The notes under the pieces: model-generated
What the model was told of the DNA's origin: nothing
Databases searched by the model: none
What the model saw: the letters and a program-made list of their open reading frames with translations, nothing else
Assembly: GCA_022494885.1 (NCBI GenBank)
Contig: JAGVSM010002634.1
Span: 217,628-281,627, forward strand
Direction: 5' to 3'
Source: Micrasema longulum
Taxonomy: Eukaryota > Arthropoda > Insecta > Trichoptera > Brachycentridae
Length of the DNA: 64,000 bases
Shown here: positions 1-12,100 of the stretch, piece by piece
Numbering within the stretch: the first letter of the stretch is position 1
How the letters are laid out: the number at the start of each line of letters is the position of its first letter
Translations under genes and position numbers: made by a program

Positions 1-130
1 TATTAATGGATAAATTAAGAACATATTATGTAAATATTAACTTCAATATTAAAATATTTGCGTTCCTATGATTTACCCAAATATTTAATTTTGAGGGCCA
101 TTTTCAACTAGTTGTAAATAACTCACTATT

Positions 131-215
131 AAAAAATGGTAATCAAGTTGGGGTAGAGTGGGACCATGGACCTTTGAGCTGTGAGTCCGAGACACTAGCC
201 ACGAGACCACAATCT
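131..215 (-). repeat. tRNA-like remnant (possible SINE head)
   Basis: On the minus strand this stretch starts with a box-A-like tgtggtctcgtgg and is tRNA-sized, but it has no clean cloverleaf. A related tRNA-like stretch lies at 63846-63935 on the plus strand. It sits in the FAHD2-like intron and is probably the head of a decayed third SINE family. This is a weak call. Confidence 0.25.
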
Positions 216-388
216 GATTCTATAATGTGTAAAAAATTATAGCTTTTGTACCATGTTCTCACTAGAAAGCATGAAATTCCCATTTCATTGCTTATGTAGG
301 TACTATTTTAAGAACTAAAATAAGATATTTATGAAAATATTGACAGTTAAAACATGTCTGAAAAAAATAATGTAAGTGTTTTTATCTT

Positions 389-608
389 AGAGTAATAATT
401 CGCTCCTGCTTATAGAGATACTCTTTTCAAATTTTTGGTTTAACAATAAATGTGTAATGGACGATTTTGGTTTGCGCATGCAATTCTCACCCTGAGTACC
501 TACGGCCCATTGTACTGCTGTAAACTGTAGCCACCTTCGCGATTGTTAATCAAATAATGGTTTTTGTCAGTATGGTCGACTCCATAAACGGGAGCGAATT
601 ATTACTCT
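389..608. mobile_element. MITE, family M1 copy 1
   Basis: The ends are perfect 18-bp terminal inverted repeats: agagtaataattcgctcc at 389-406 and its reverse complement at 591-608. Similarity continues inward for about 10 bp more. The interior (about 460-530) matches, in reverse orientation, the interior of the copies at 11722-11981 and 22842-23815. It has no coding capacity and lies in the intron before the last FAHD2 exon. Confidence 0.8.
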
Positions 609-771
609 GAGGTTTTCAAGCTTACCTGTAAAATTAAGTTCATATAATTTAGCAACTTTCCCATGGATCTTACAATGTCTAAAATCTCAAAATTCTTTGC
701 CAGGCGCCTAAAACCCTAATTAGTGATTTCTAAGGACAGTCACATAGCATGGTTTCATTATATTTCCACAG

Positions 772-937
772 ATATTTCACTCTTCTTCCCGGAGATATAA
801 TCTTGACCGGTACTCCATCAGGAGTGGGTATGCACCGCAAGCCACCACAGTTCCTTCGTCCAGGTAATCAGGTGCACAGCCTCATCCAAGGAATCGGAGA
901 ACTCAACAATCCCGTCGCTGCCCACAAACCTCAATAA
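772..937 (+). CDS. FAHD2-like fumarylacetoacetate hydrolase domain protein, last coding exon
   Basis: This is the C-terminal exon of a fumarylacetoacetate hydrolase (FAH) family protein; the rest lies upstream of the window. After a good acceptor (tttccacag, ending at 771) the frame reads YFTLLPGDIILTGTPSGVG, the conserved FAH-fold segment close to the active site in FAHD1/FAHD2-type acylpyruvase or oxaloacetate-decarboxylase-like proteins. The 55 residues end at a TAA at 935-937. The exon begins at the third position of a codon. FAHD2 is the best fit by length and the RKPPQFLRPG segment, but FAHD1-like members cannot be excluded from one exon. A possible 3'UTR intron runs from a gtaatg donor near 944 to a ttttcag acceptor near 1912. 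Confidence 0.85.
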
Positions 938-1262
938 CTAATAGGTAATGATTGATTAACCCCGAGTGTCCTGTAACTACTCGGTAAATTTATCTTACAG
1001 TGACTTGCACATGAAATCCACCCTGCCTTATGCACTCCACCCAGGCCTATCGCCACCTAAGTACTATTCTGCATAATTTTTTTCATTTAGTTTATATTTA
1101 CCTCTCATGATCGATAATTCTGAATACCCGAAATTCACCATGCTCTTATTTTCCTGAATTTGCCATTGTAAGTGAATAATCTACTAAGATATAATATAAT
1201 AAAAGAGCAGTCTCGAAAGCTTATCTTTGTAGCATAGCACCATAATAATTCAATGCAATATT

Positions 1263-1610
1263 GAAATTTTATTTGGTCATTTAACACACTGTGTAACATT
1301 CACCATTCTACCTATGTTAAAACACAGTAGTGCTTGAAATCAGTCTGACGAATCTCACCCACATCAATAAAAGTTTCAGCTCAAAAAAGTCAACATATGG
1401 AAGAGTTGAGGAAATGAATGTTCAAACATAGGCAGAATGGTGAATATTACACAATATTTAAAGTGGCCACTTAAATCAGCCAACGACAGGTCATAAGCCC
1501 TGTAAATGTCTAGACTTCCATATTCCTTTCTCAATTTTTTCTCTGCTGCAATAAATTTTTGTCTACAAACATTTGGACATACTAAAAATATTGTTGATTA
1601 AATGTGAAAT
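1263..1610. repeat. Dispersed repeat R1 with internal hairpin
   Basis: Phrases in this segment recur at 6355-6450, 10995-11235, 22195-22530 and 32613-32790. They include a block around 'tagacttccatattcc' and 'ctacaaacatttggacata'. This copy has two inverted arms, 1291-1318 and 1425-1452, matching at 26 of 28 positions, so it could fold into a hairpin with a loop of about 106 nt. It is non-coding and probably a MITE-type element. It lies in the FAHD2 3' region or last intron. Confidence 0.6.
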
Positions 1611-2145
1611 AACTATTTAAAAAAGGTACAATATTAGAAATACAGTATTGAAAATTGTAAAGAAATAGACTGCCTATGTATTATGTGTTATAAATGTTAT
1701 AAATGTGTTATAATGCTGTTCCTTTATAAAAAACAATAATAGATAAATATAAAATTTAAAGAACTGCAACTTATGGAAATACAGTATAAAAAAATTTTTT
1801 TAAATATCTCTTTATGGTCCAATAAATAATTTTTCTCTTCATTTGAAATGAAGTTCTAAATTAAATGGTATATTGAAAGGTTTCTAATAATGTCTCCTGT
1901 TTTATTTTCAGGTGGAAATGACAAAATCTTGAATTTGACCCACGAGCAGTACCCGCATCTTTATTTTTGTTATCTCTTCTACCTTTCTAAAACAAATTAT
2001 GTATGTAAATTAATATTTAAACTTAGGTGAAGTTTTAAAGTGTAAGGTTTCAAACTTGTACATAAACAATTGTTAAACATTTATTGTAAAAAACATATGT
2101 AATATTTTGTACAGTGTCCAATATTTAATTCTGTTGTTCTTCATA

Positions 2146-2151
2146 AATAAA
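2146..2151 (+). terminator. Probable FAHD2-like polyadenylation signal
   Basis: AATAAA lies downstream of the FAHD2 stop, after a possible last non-coding exon starting near 1913. It is followed by a T-rich tract. Confidence 0.45.
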
Positions 2152-3182
2152 CTGTTTTATAAAACTAATTGCATTTTTATTTATTTATTCCTTTTTTTAT
2201 TTTAGACACTTATGAATTCTTTATTGTAATTAAACTGAGATCCTTAATTTTGTAGTCACCATCTTATTCTTTACGTAAGACCGTTAAATTTATTATGAAA
2301 TGGCTGTTGATATGAGATAATTATTCGGAAAATAATTTGAATTTATACAAGACCTGATCTATTTTACTTGCATGGATTTTTTGTTTCTCATAATACATGA
2401 CTTTTTACAACTATTTTTTATTTATTTTCAACTAATAAGATTATAAATGAGAAAACTGGCAAGGTTTATGAAAACAGCACAGTTGGGTTGGCTTTTAAAT
2501 GCGAAGTGCTTGCATATGACCTAAACATTGAATTCACTTCTTAAGTTTTAGATACCCTACTGCATTAACAAATATTTTGCAGATAAAAAATTAATTTGAA
2601 AATTTGAACAATACTGTCAATTACTCGTTACCACGTAATGACTTAAAGTATGCACAAACTGCCCCGCTTATTATGTTTTTTCATTTCCCTATATAAAATA
2701 CTTTATTGCAAAGCTACCAGATACTTGCAATACTAAAAGTTTACGTCAATCGCCAATAAAATTTAGGTATTCTGTTAGAGGTGTCACGAATCAGCGAATA
2801 GATTTTTTATATACAAATTCTGTAATATATGATTTAATTGACCTTAAATAGATAAGTGACAGTACCAGACAAAACAGAGTATTTTTTTACAAGATTTATT
2901 TTTAATCAAATCATCGTAACATCTTAAAGTTATGCGTAATAATACGGTGCATTGATGTCCGTCATCCTTGAAATATATCGACCGAAATTAGATACGAAAC
3001 TGCAAGTGCTGTGAAGTAAATATTGCGATTAGTGCTGGTTCGTGTACGATTTGAATAATAATGCGTTTCGTTTGTTATTTATCTGTATTACAGGCGTCAT
3101 GGGTATAAATGAGATTTCAAAGTGAAAAACAGACATTTTGTGATTATTGTTTCTTTTTGACGTTTTATCAATATTATTGACA

Positions 3183-6100
3183 ATGTCCCAAGGGTCAATT
3201 GTTTTGATGGCCTGCGGGTCTTTCAGCCCTCCAACACCCATGCACTTTCGTATGTTTGGTAAGTTATCAAATTAATTCCATTAATCTTTTAACTGGAATA
3301 CATATTTGAAAAATTAATTTCTGTGAATGCTTTCAAACACGGCCGCATAATCCACACTATGATAAAAATATTAATTTGGTTGATGCAGTAAATCCTAGGC
3401 AACAGTCAAAATGTTACTTTTTATAGTTAAGCACGCAATATTTTGTCGGCCTCGTGGTGTAGTGGTCAGGATGTTTGTCTACCATGCAAGAGATCTCGGG
3501 TTCGATTCCTGACATGGTTGACATGAAATATGTATTTATAAATGCGTTTTTACACTAGAATATATCATAGTCCCTTAGACTGATCATTTTACCATCATAT
3601 AAAAATATAATCAAGATACCGTGCGATTGGTGTACCAATGTTGTATCTTATGCACCATTAGGTGCGGAAAGGGAGTGGTGATGATGCTGATGGTGAGGTA
3701 ATATTTAGTGCCTGAATATTTTTAATCCATTTATTATGGCCTTTACCATCTTGTGATATTTACTAGCCATAAACAAAAAAATACAATCTTTAAAAATTTT
3801 AAGAGATACAAAATAAAGGCACATGTTATCACCACTGAAATAAAAAATTACTCCAGAACTCACCATCATCATCATTCCCTTTCCGCACCTAATGATGCAT
3901 AGGGCACTGGCTTGCAGTGGCGAAGGGTGATTTTTTTTACAGGTGCGCTATAAAAAAATATCATTTATTTGTACCTACATAGTAGGTACATAATATAATG
4001 TAAGTTATATTATGAACTATAAATTGCTATTTTTTCTATAACAACTCTCATCTATGAAATCAACTCAAACTACATATCGTGATATATTATATTGTGTAGC
4101 TATATTATCCATTAATTTAACTTATAAAAATGTTTATAATTCAGTCAGTATTAGGTATTTTCATAACGATTGAAATGTCAACTGGCCGATTTGTTCTAGA
4201 AATGAATAATGCCAAAAACGGCCGCGTCGAGCGCCACATGTGTTGCAAGTCATATGTCAAAAGTATCATCTCAAAGAAAAATAGTCTTTAAGAAATAATG
4301 TTTGAAATACTACTACTACTACTACTACCATCACGCTATTTCTCCGTAGGGGTATTCAGAGAGAATGGACCGCCACACACGACTATCCTAGCATACATTC
4401 CTAGCTCCCTCCACGTTCATACATCTTGTCATGCATGCCCTTCGGTTCTGTCTGCTTTTGACATGACCAGACTTAAGATTTTGGTTTATCTGATCATGCC
4501 ACGTCTTCCTTGGTGGTCCTCGTCTCACGTTGCCGTTCATTTTCGCCATATATACTTGTTTTACCATTCTTTCGTCGTCCATTCGTTCTATGTGACCAAA
4601 CCATCTAAGAGACCCTTTCTTAATCTTATCAATTATACTTGAGTCAGATTTACACTCTCGCCTGATTTCATCATTCGTAACCCTGTCATACATTGATTTC
4701 CCACACATTCATCTAAGAGATCGCATTTCAACCGCATTCACTCGGCTTTCATCCTTCCTCTGCCACGAGAATCTTCAAAGAATTGGTGTAATCTGCAAGT
4801 TTACTCTAGGAGAAAAATCCCGCTACTAGATATAATGTGTTCAAAATAAAGTACACTTATTTGTATGAAGAAATAAGCCGGAGTAATCGGCTAGTTCTTT
4901 GGCTCATTGCTGGCGCTGGGCGCGCTTTATTCATATTTTTATTTATATTTGGAGAAACATACGAATGGTGGCAACGATTTATAAGAAATAGTAATTATTT
5001 GTTTGTTTTTCTGTAAATAAAGTCACCGTAAAACATTTTTATGGATAGTCAAATATAATGGTAAGCTGCGCATAATCGCTTCTATACACGAATCGCCCCT
5101 GCTGCATTGGTATCCCAATCTCAGCATATCTTGATGCCTACATCTTTTACGCCTTTTTTTTTTACATGGTATTGCATATAATGTATTCACCATGAAAAAT
5201 TAGAGTCCAGTGTATTGTACGAAAAGTACAATTGTTTTATTTCTTCCAGAAATAGCGAAAGACTACTTCCACAGTGTTGGTTCTCACAAAGTGATCGGAG
5301 GGATAATGTCACCTGTTCATGATGCCTACGGCAAGAAAGATTTGGTTGCATCATCTCATCGCTGCGCCATGTTGAATTTGGCGCTCAACTCTTCAGATTG
5401 GATCAAAACTTCCGACTGGGAAGTTAATCAGGAAGGGTGGACAAGAACAAGACTGTCTCTGCAGTACCATCAGGTTTTTGAAAACATAACTTATTCATTC
5501 ATTAAAAAAAATACACAATATGTATTTTATGATCAATTTTTAGCACACGGTTCTTTTATGTATGGATTATCTTGAACCTTAAATTTTTAAACAATTTGTT
5601 ATTGAGAAAAGTAGATAATTATGATAATTATGATACAGGATGTTCTTTAAACCCTCTCACATCCGAAACCACAATGATCAGTATGGGCAAGAAGACATAT
5701 TAGCAAATTTAAAAAAATATTTATAGCCAAGAAAATTTAGCACGGCGCAGTATCAGACTCCCCCCTACCCCCCTCGTTTCTCCCCTGTAGAAGTAAGCAA
5801 CCATTTGCTTTTTTTAATATTTTTTTTTTAAATTTGATTTGTTCTAAAAAAATAATTTAATGTGCCAATATGTCTTTTTGCTCATACTGATTATCGTGGT
5901 TTCAGATGTGACAGGGTTTAATGAACACCTGTATAACTTATATGATTAATTTTAAATTAATTTATCATTATTAAAAAAAACAAGGGTTAAAGTAGGGTAA
6001 ATGCTGTTGATATGAGATCTCTCAGGCAAATACGATGATTTCAGTAATGACAAAACCAGGTCACTGCTCAATAAAGAGAAGTGATGAAAAAAGTGTCCAT

Positions 6101-9100
6101 GAGAAATTCAATACTCAATAAAAATAAATAACATGGAACCTACAACTTTCTTTTAATATATTTTCGATGAGTATACTTTACTAGTTTTTTTTTATTAGAG
6201 GGTTTAGCTTTTTTACCTCAAAAAATCTACATTCATTTATATAGGAAATTTAAAAAAGGATTTTCAAACATAAAGCATGTATATGTTTTTAATACGTTCC
6301 TATGTTCACAAAAAATGATGTATGAATTGTATTTTAAAAAAGTACTACATTACCTAGAATATTACACATTATTGAATGGTGAATATTACAAGGTGTGTAA
6401 AGTGATCATATTAACAAGTTAATGAAAGGTTATAGACATGGACATCCATATATATATTTTTAATTTCTCCATCTCTTGAAATATTAACTCATTCACCGCG
6501 GTGCTCACATACGTCTGTGAGTGTCTATGACAGCACTACTAGGCAGTTCTCACAGCATATGTGAGTAATTTATTATCAAAAAGATTAGTAGCTGAAGTAT
6601 TCATCAAGTATAGAGTCTATATATTCATGGTCAATAACAAAATTGTTGTTTAAACTAATAAATAAAATATGTAAAATGAGTGATTAAACTAACAAATAAA
6701 ATATTTGAAGTTTTAACGCGGGGGGAAAGGGTCAAATTCAGTATATGTTTTTGATATGAATATGCCCAAAATATTGTTTATTATACATATCACAGTTGGA
6801 GGTGTTCAATTTTAATTGTACACCATTTTTTGTCTGTCAAATATAAAAACCGCCATATTTGACAAATGACTTCTACAGACATGGTAAATTAATAGAGCTC
6901 TGTACAGTTGCAATGCATAAATATTGTGCAAAGCTATTGTGCAAGAAGGTGCCACCTGCCACACAGCGAATAATACAATGGCTCTATTGCAATCTAAGTT
7001 CATAGGTCGGGTTATCTCTCAAAATGGAGATATCACTTCTGGCCTTTTTTGGGGGGCTTTTTGAAAGAAAAAGTCTATGTCAATAAGCCAATAACAATTC
7101 CACATTTAAAAAATAAGATGATCCGGCATATTGGTAAGATAGAACCCCAATTATGTCAAAATATCATTGAAAATTTCAACAAAAAGATGGTGTCATGCCC
7201 GAGAAGCTGAGGAGGGCATTACCATTTTAATGATATTGTGTTCCATTAATTTCCATGTCTATACTTTATATTGGTACCAATTAACTTGGAAATTTCTAAA
7301 CTGTTTGAGTTTAATTAAGAAAACTAATCACACACCTCTTATTGTCACGACCTTTACTATTCACCTAAAATCCTAATTTAACTAAGATCCAATTGATTTA
7401 TGTTTTTTTTTCTTTTCATTTTGTGGTCCTCTCTGCAATGCAATTGATGTGTTAGAAAACTATGAACCAATTTATATCTAAAAGCCTTGTAAACAATTGT
7501 TTGACAATTGGTAATCGTGCTAATGAAGTCATCATGAATAAATCCGGCCAAAAGAAAGTAAGATAAAAATAAGACAGAAATTATTCTTTAAATTCATGAC
7601 ATAAGTTCTCTTAACAGCCATAATATCTCATCGCATTTATCGTTTTTAACAATATTTTATTGCACAATAGCATTTTTTTATAAAAATGATCTGTATCACA
7701 TAATATTATCATGGTAGAATCATCGTAAAATGTTGCTTGCTTGAGGTTGGGGAACTAATATTAACAAGTATTTGTTTATATTTGTCAAAAACTGTTGCTT
7801 ATTTTTATTAAATAAATGTTCCATTGCCATTTTTTTTATTCATAAATTTTTGATTCTGAGTTTTGTGTTTCATTCATCTCTGCATTTGAAGTTAATTACA
7901 GCTAATTGTGAAAAGTTAATCGTATATCTCACAGATACGAGACGGGCACCAGTGTACAAGATATTGATGTGACTGTTGGAGTGTTAAAAAAACTTTATAA
8001 AAAAATACGCAGACCAGTTTCAGAATATAACTGTTCCTTTTTTAAGGCATACAAATAATCTAGATAAGACATTTTTTTAATTTTTTTTATTTATTTACAA
8101 TTTTAAAAAACCCGTTAGGGTTACATTAGAAATTTAATATTGTCTAGTCATTTTATGTCTCGTCTAGTCTAGTTAGTTCAGTCATCATGTGCTTTTTCAG
8201 ATTGATTTTAAATTTGTCTCCATTAAAAGTTTTCAAGTAGTGAGGTAGGTCGTTGTAGTGTTTAAGTCCATTATGTAGTATTTTTGACTGTACATAGATC
8301 AAATATACAGTTTGTTTTACAATAAACAAACAGTTGTGTTTCAAAAGCAAATAACTGTATTGTGCTCCAAATATTAATTATTTAGATATATCGGCCTTTG
8401 TTTTTTTTTAACTTGGTATTTTCAAATTGTTATTTTATATTTTTTACTTCCAGAATTATATGAACGCCTACCTGAATGACAGAATCAACAATGACGCTTT
8501 GGATGGTAATACTCCCTTGTGGTTGCCAGATGCCATTTTGAATCGCTCGACTGTCAACACAGACGACATTGATAATGGTAACTTTGGTTTTCACAATAAC
8601 GGCAACGACACGGATGATTTTCGGCGGAGGGAACAAAAAGTGCAGTTAAAATTGCTGTGTGGAGCTGATCTATTAGAATCATTTTCTATACCCGGATTAT
8701 GGGCAGATGAAGATGTAAGTCATACTTAGAGTTTTTATTTTTGTCATTGTAACCATTAAAAAATATTATCTTTTTATGTTTATTATGTTTTTTTTCTTCA
8801 TATTTTTTGCGTTGACATCTGTGTTTTGGGCAATAACTTACATTTTTATATAACAACTAAATGAGTTTGAAGATCCTCATTAGAGTGTGAAAGCGCTTAT
8901 TGAACAAATAAATAAGTGGAAGTGTACCATGTATTTTGATTAATAACTATATAACTATAAAAATATTTCAATGAAGAAGTACAGTGGTTTAAAAAAAAGA
9001 AATGTTTATTAATGGACTATCAAACTAAACCAAAAAAAAATAAAAATATTTTTATGTATCGTATTATCATCACTATGATTTTTGTAAGTTTTGTAATTAT

Positions 9101-12100
9101 GCAATCTGTCCGCCCGTGACATCACAAATAGTTGTTGTTGAGTTGTGTTGCCATTTAAAAGGAGTTCCCCGTACCTGTCAAAACACGATAAACATTGAAA
9201 AAAAGGCCTTGAAACTGGAAATGTCTATTACAATACATAACAACTCTATAATTGTTTGGTTATTATTTAAGAGAATCTGTGACGTTTCAAAGTAGTTAAT
9301 TTTTATTAAAACCATTTTATTAATTTTTTGTACGTTTTTAAGAATCTTCGGCGTATAGTTGAATGCTCTAATTTTTACCGCGTGTAAGAAAATATTTTTA
9401 TATACAATTTCCGGTGGCATTGAGCTTCGTAATTACAATGGGATTCCGTCAAGAATTGACAATAAATAACAAATTGAATCATAGTTTTTATTTATATAAT
9501 AATATGTTTACATTTCTCTACAGTTGGAGTCAATTTTGGGTGAACATGGCCTTGTAGTGATTAGCAGAAGTGGCTCCAATCCAGAAAAGTTTATATATGA
9601 TTCAGATGTTCTCACTAGATATAAGGTAAGTCCATATTACACATACGCAGGCTTCGATATAATGTAACAGGTTAATGCAATGAATATCACTCTATCCCCT
9701 AAAATATAAGTTATTTTTAATATGCTCCATATACTACTGCTTATCATAATCTATTAAGAGAAAGTAGATGTCAAATATATTTATGATATGTCATAATTTT
9801 TTTTATAAGCATTGGTCTATATTCGCATTTGCAGAACAATCAACAAATAACAATCCATATTATGAAAAATACAATCCTAAAATGTCGTCATTTAAATTGT
9901 GTTCCTTTTATTAACTTATATTTATATTCTTAATTATTATTTTTCTAATATCTTTTAATTTTAAGATTCTTTTAATATAACTGGTGGGTAAAAACACATT
10001 TTTGCTCTCTGCACTGCAATATATGTATGTATTCTATGTATACCCATATATTTCTATTAATATGTAAACATAGTTTTTTTTTTATTCCTCTTAATTTATT
10101 TTCATTTGCTGCTTTTTTGTAAAATACATGCCTGACTTGATGTTTTTATATGTAAAACATGTAAAGGTGCTACATAAATAAATAAGTTAATTAATAGTAA
10201 ATAATTAATGTCTGGCACTCATTAATCTGGATAATTGGAGTTTTACTCTATGTCTGAAATTTGCTAGCCTATAACAATTAATACAGCTTAAAAAAACCAG
10301 ACATGCCATATTTCCTTTTCAATTTTTTTTTTTATCTCTTTGAGGTTCATATATATATATATATATATATATATTATTAGGATAAACTACAGAAAGTGTA
10401 TAAATAAATCAGTTTAAATAATAATACATACATCCAGTGAAAAATTTTCACAAGTAGATTATTTATTATTATTATATATTTTTTAAAGTATAATAGCAGA
10501 ACATGTTACATACTGGGGGACAATAAAAAATATTAAAAGTTTGAAGATGAGGAAATAAAGTAAAGGAAAAAAAAGAGATTTTTCTAATATAATTGACCAA
10601 TTCTGAATTAGCTTATGAAAAATGACATAAGCATATTAAAAAACACATGAATTAATTATACACAGATGAACATTTCATTTTTAAGAGTTTCAAAAAGTAT
10701 TATTTTGAAGTCATGAAATTTCATGCTAAAAATATGTTAATGGGACAGAGTGCGATGAATTTTGAGCAGCTTCGATGGTCAAATAAGTTTAGAACAAAAA
10801 AATTTCTGGGCAATGGATCGTAAAATAATTGTCGTGTTGTACACATCTACGAGATCATTATTCCTAATAACCTTTTTTGTTCTTTGTCTTCAGTCAATTT
10901 ATACTTTTTTTAACCCTTATTATTTGTTACACGCCGATAGATCTGTTATTTATGTTTTTTTTTTACAATTTCATATCTAAAATTGATTTTTGAACATTAG
11001 TAAGTCCAAATGTTTGTAGACAAGGACTGGATGCATTAATAAAGGTTTCAGCATATTAACTTCACGAAAATCAACAGACGGAAGAATTGAAGAAATGTGG
11101 ATCTTCAAACATAGGCACAATGGTGTATGTTTTATGGTGTGTGAAGTGACCACTTAAACCAGCTAATGACAGATCATAGATCCTGTAAATGCCTAGACTT
11201 CCAAGGTCCCTTCTCTAAAATGTTCTCCATCCGATCACTACTTCAATTACTGACTAAAATATGCATTATTTTCCTACGGAAATATGTAAATGAATTAATT
11301 ATCTATTTTTAAAAAAACTTGTTTATCATTTTCCAAATAGTTTATGTCATTTTTGATTTATGAAATCAAAACTTCGAGCTTTTTTTTAATTTATAGCTTT
11401 ATTGTACCGTTTATTACTCCTTCTTTTGAATTTTAATATGTCATCGAGTGATTATTACGCAGGCAGCTATCAGCTGATATGCCCCTATCTTGTATTCTGG
11501 TAAGCTTATTTCACTTCCTGTATAATATGTCTAATTTGTTTTTGAAAGCATTAACCGTAAGCCGTAACTATTTCTTGAGGCAGACCATTCCACGCAGATC
11601 TGGCATTTATAAAATGTTTAGCTGGATGAAGTTGAACTTTAGCTTCTCTAATTGCATCAAATGTCCTCTCAGCTGCGTATTCTGGCTAAATGTGAAAATT
11701 TCATCTTTGCAGTCATAATACCTCGGAGTAATAAGGCGCAGCTGTAGAGCTGCCCATACGGACAAAAATCATTCTGGGGTTATCAATAAAAATGTTAGCT
11801 ATAGTTTACAGCAAAACAAAGGGCCGTAGGTACTCATGTCAAGAATCACAAGCGCAAACCGAAACCGTCCGGTGCACGTTTGTTGTTGAACCAAAAACCA
11901 AACCAAAAATTTGCAATGCTTTTGTTCTATGCAATAGAGCGAAAGGCCATCTCTACAGCTCTGGCGCCTTATTACTCTGAACATAATACACAGTAAATTA
12001 AAGATTTTTCGGCAGAATTAAAAAAAAAAAGCTAATAAAAACATGTTTAAAAAGATACTATAGAAGTTATTTAAAAGTACGCAATTTACTTTTTACTAAA

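Noticed and set aside
3029..3241. Minus-strand open frame of 70 residues
   Set aside because: It is the shadow of NMNAT exon 1 on the other strand; the plus strand carries the GSFxPxT motif and a proper donor.
3446..3530. tRNA gene
   Set aside because: Box A and box B are present, but the acceptor stems do not pair and the same unit recurs with a common non-tRNA body, so it is a SINE head. The same holds for 13741, 53604 and the S2 heads at 30090 and 39490.
4298..4642. Plus-strand open frame of 114 residues
   Set aside because: Antisense shadow of the LINE fragment whose minus strand carries LRWFGHIERMDDERM.
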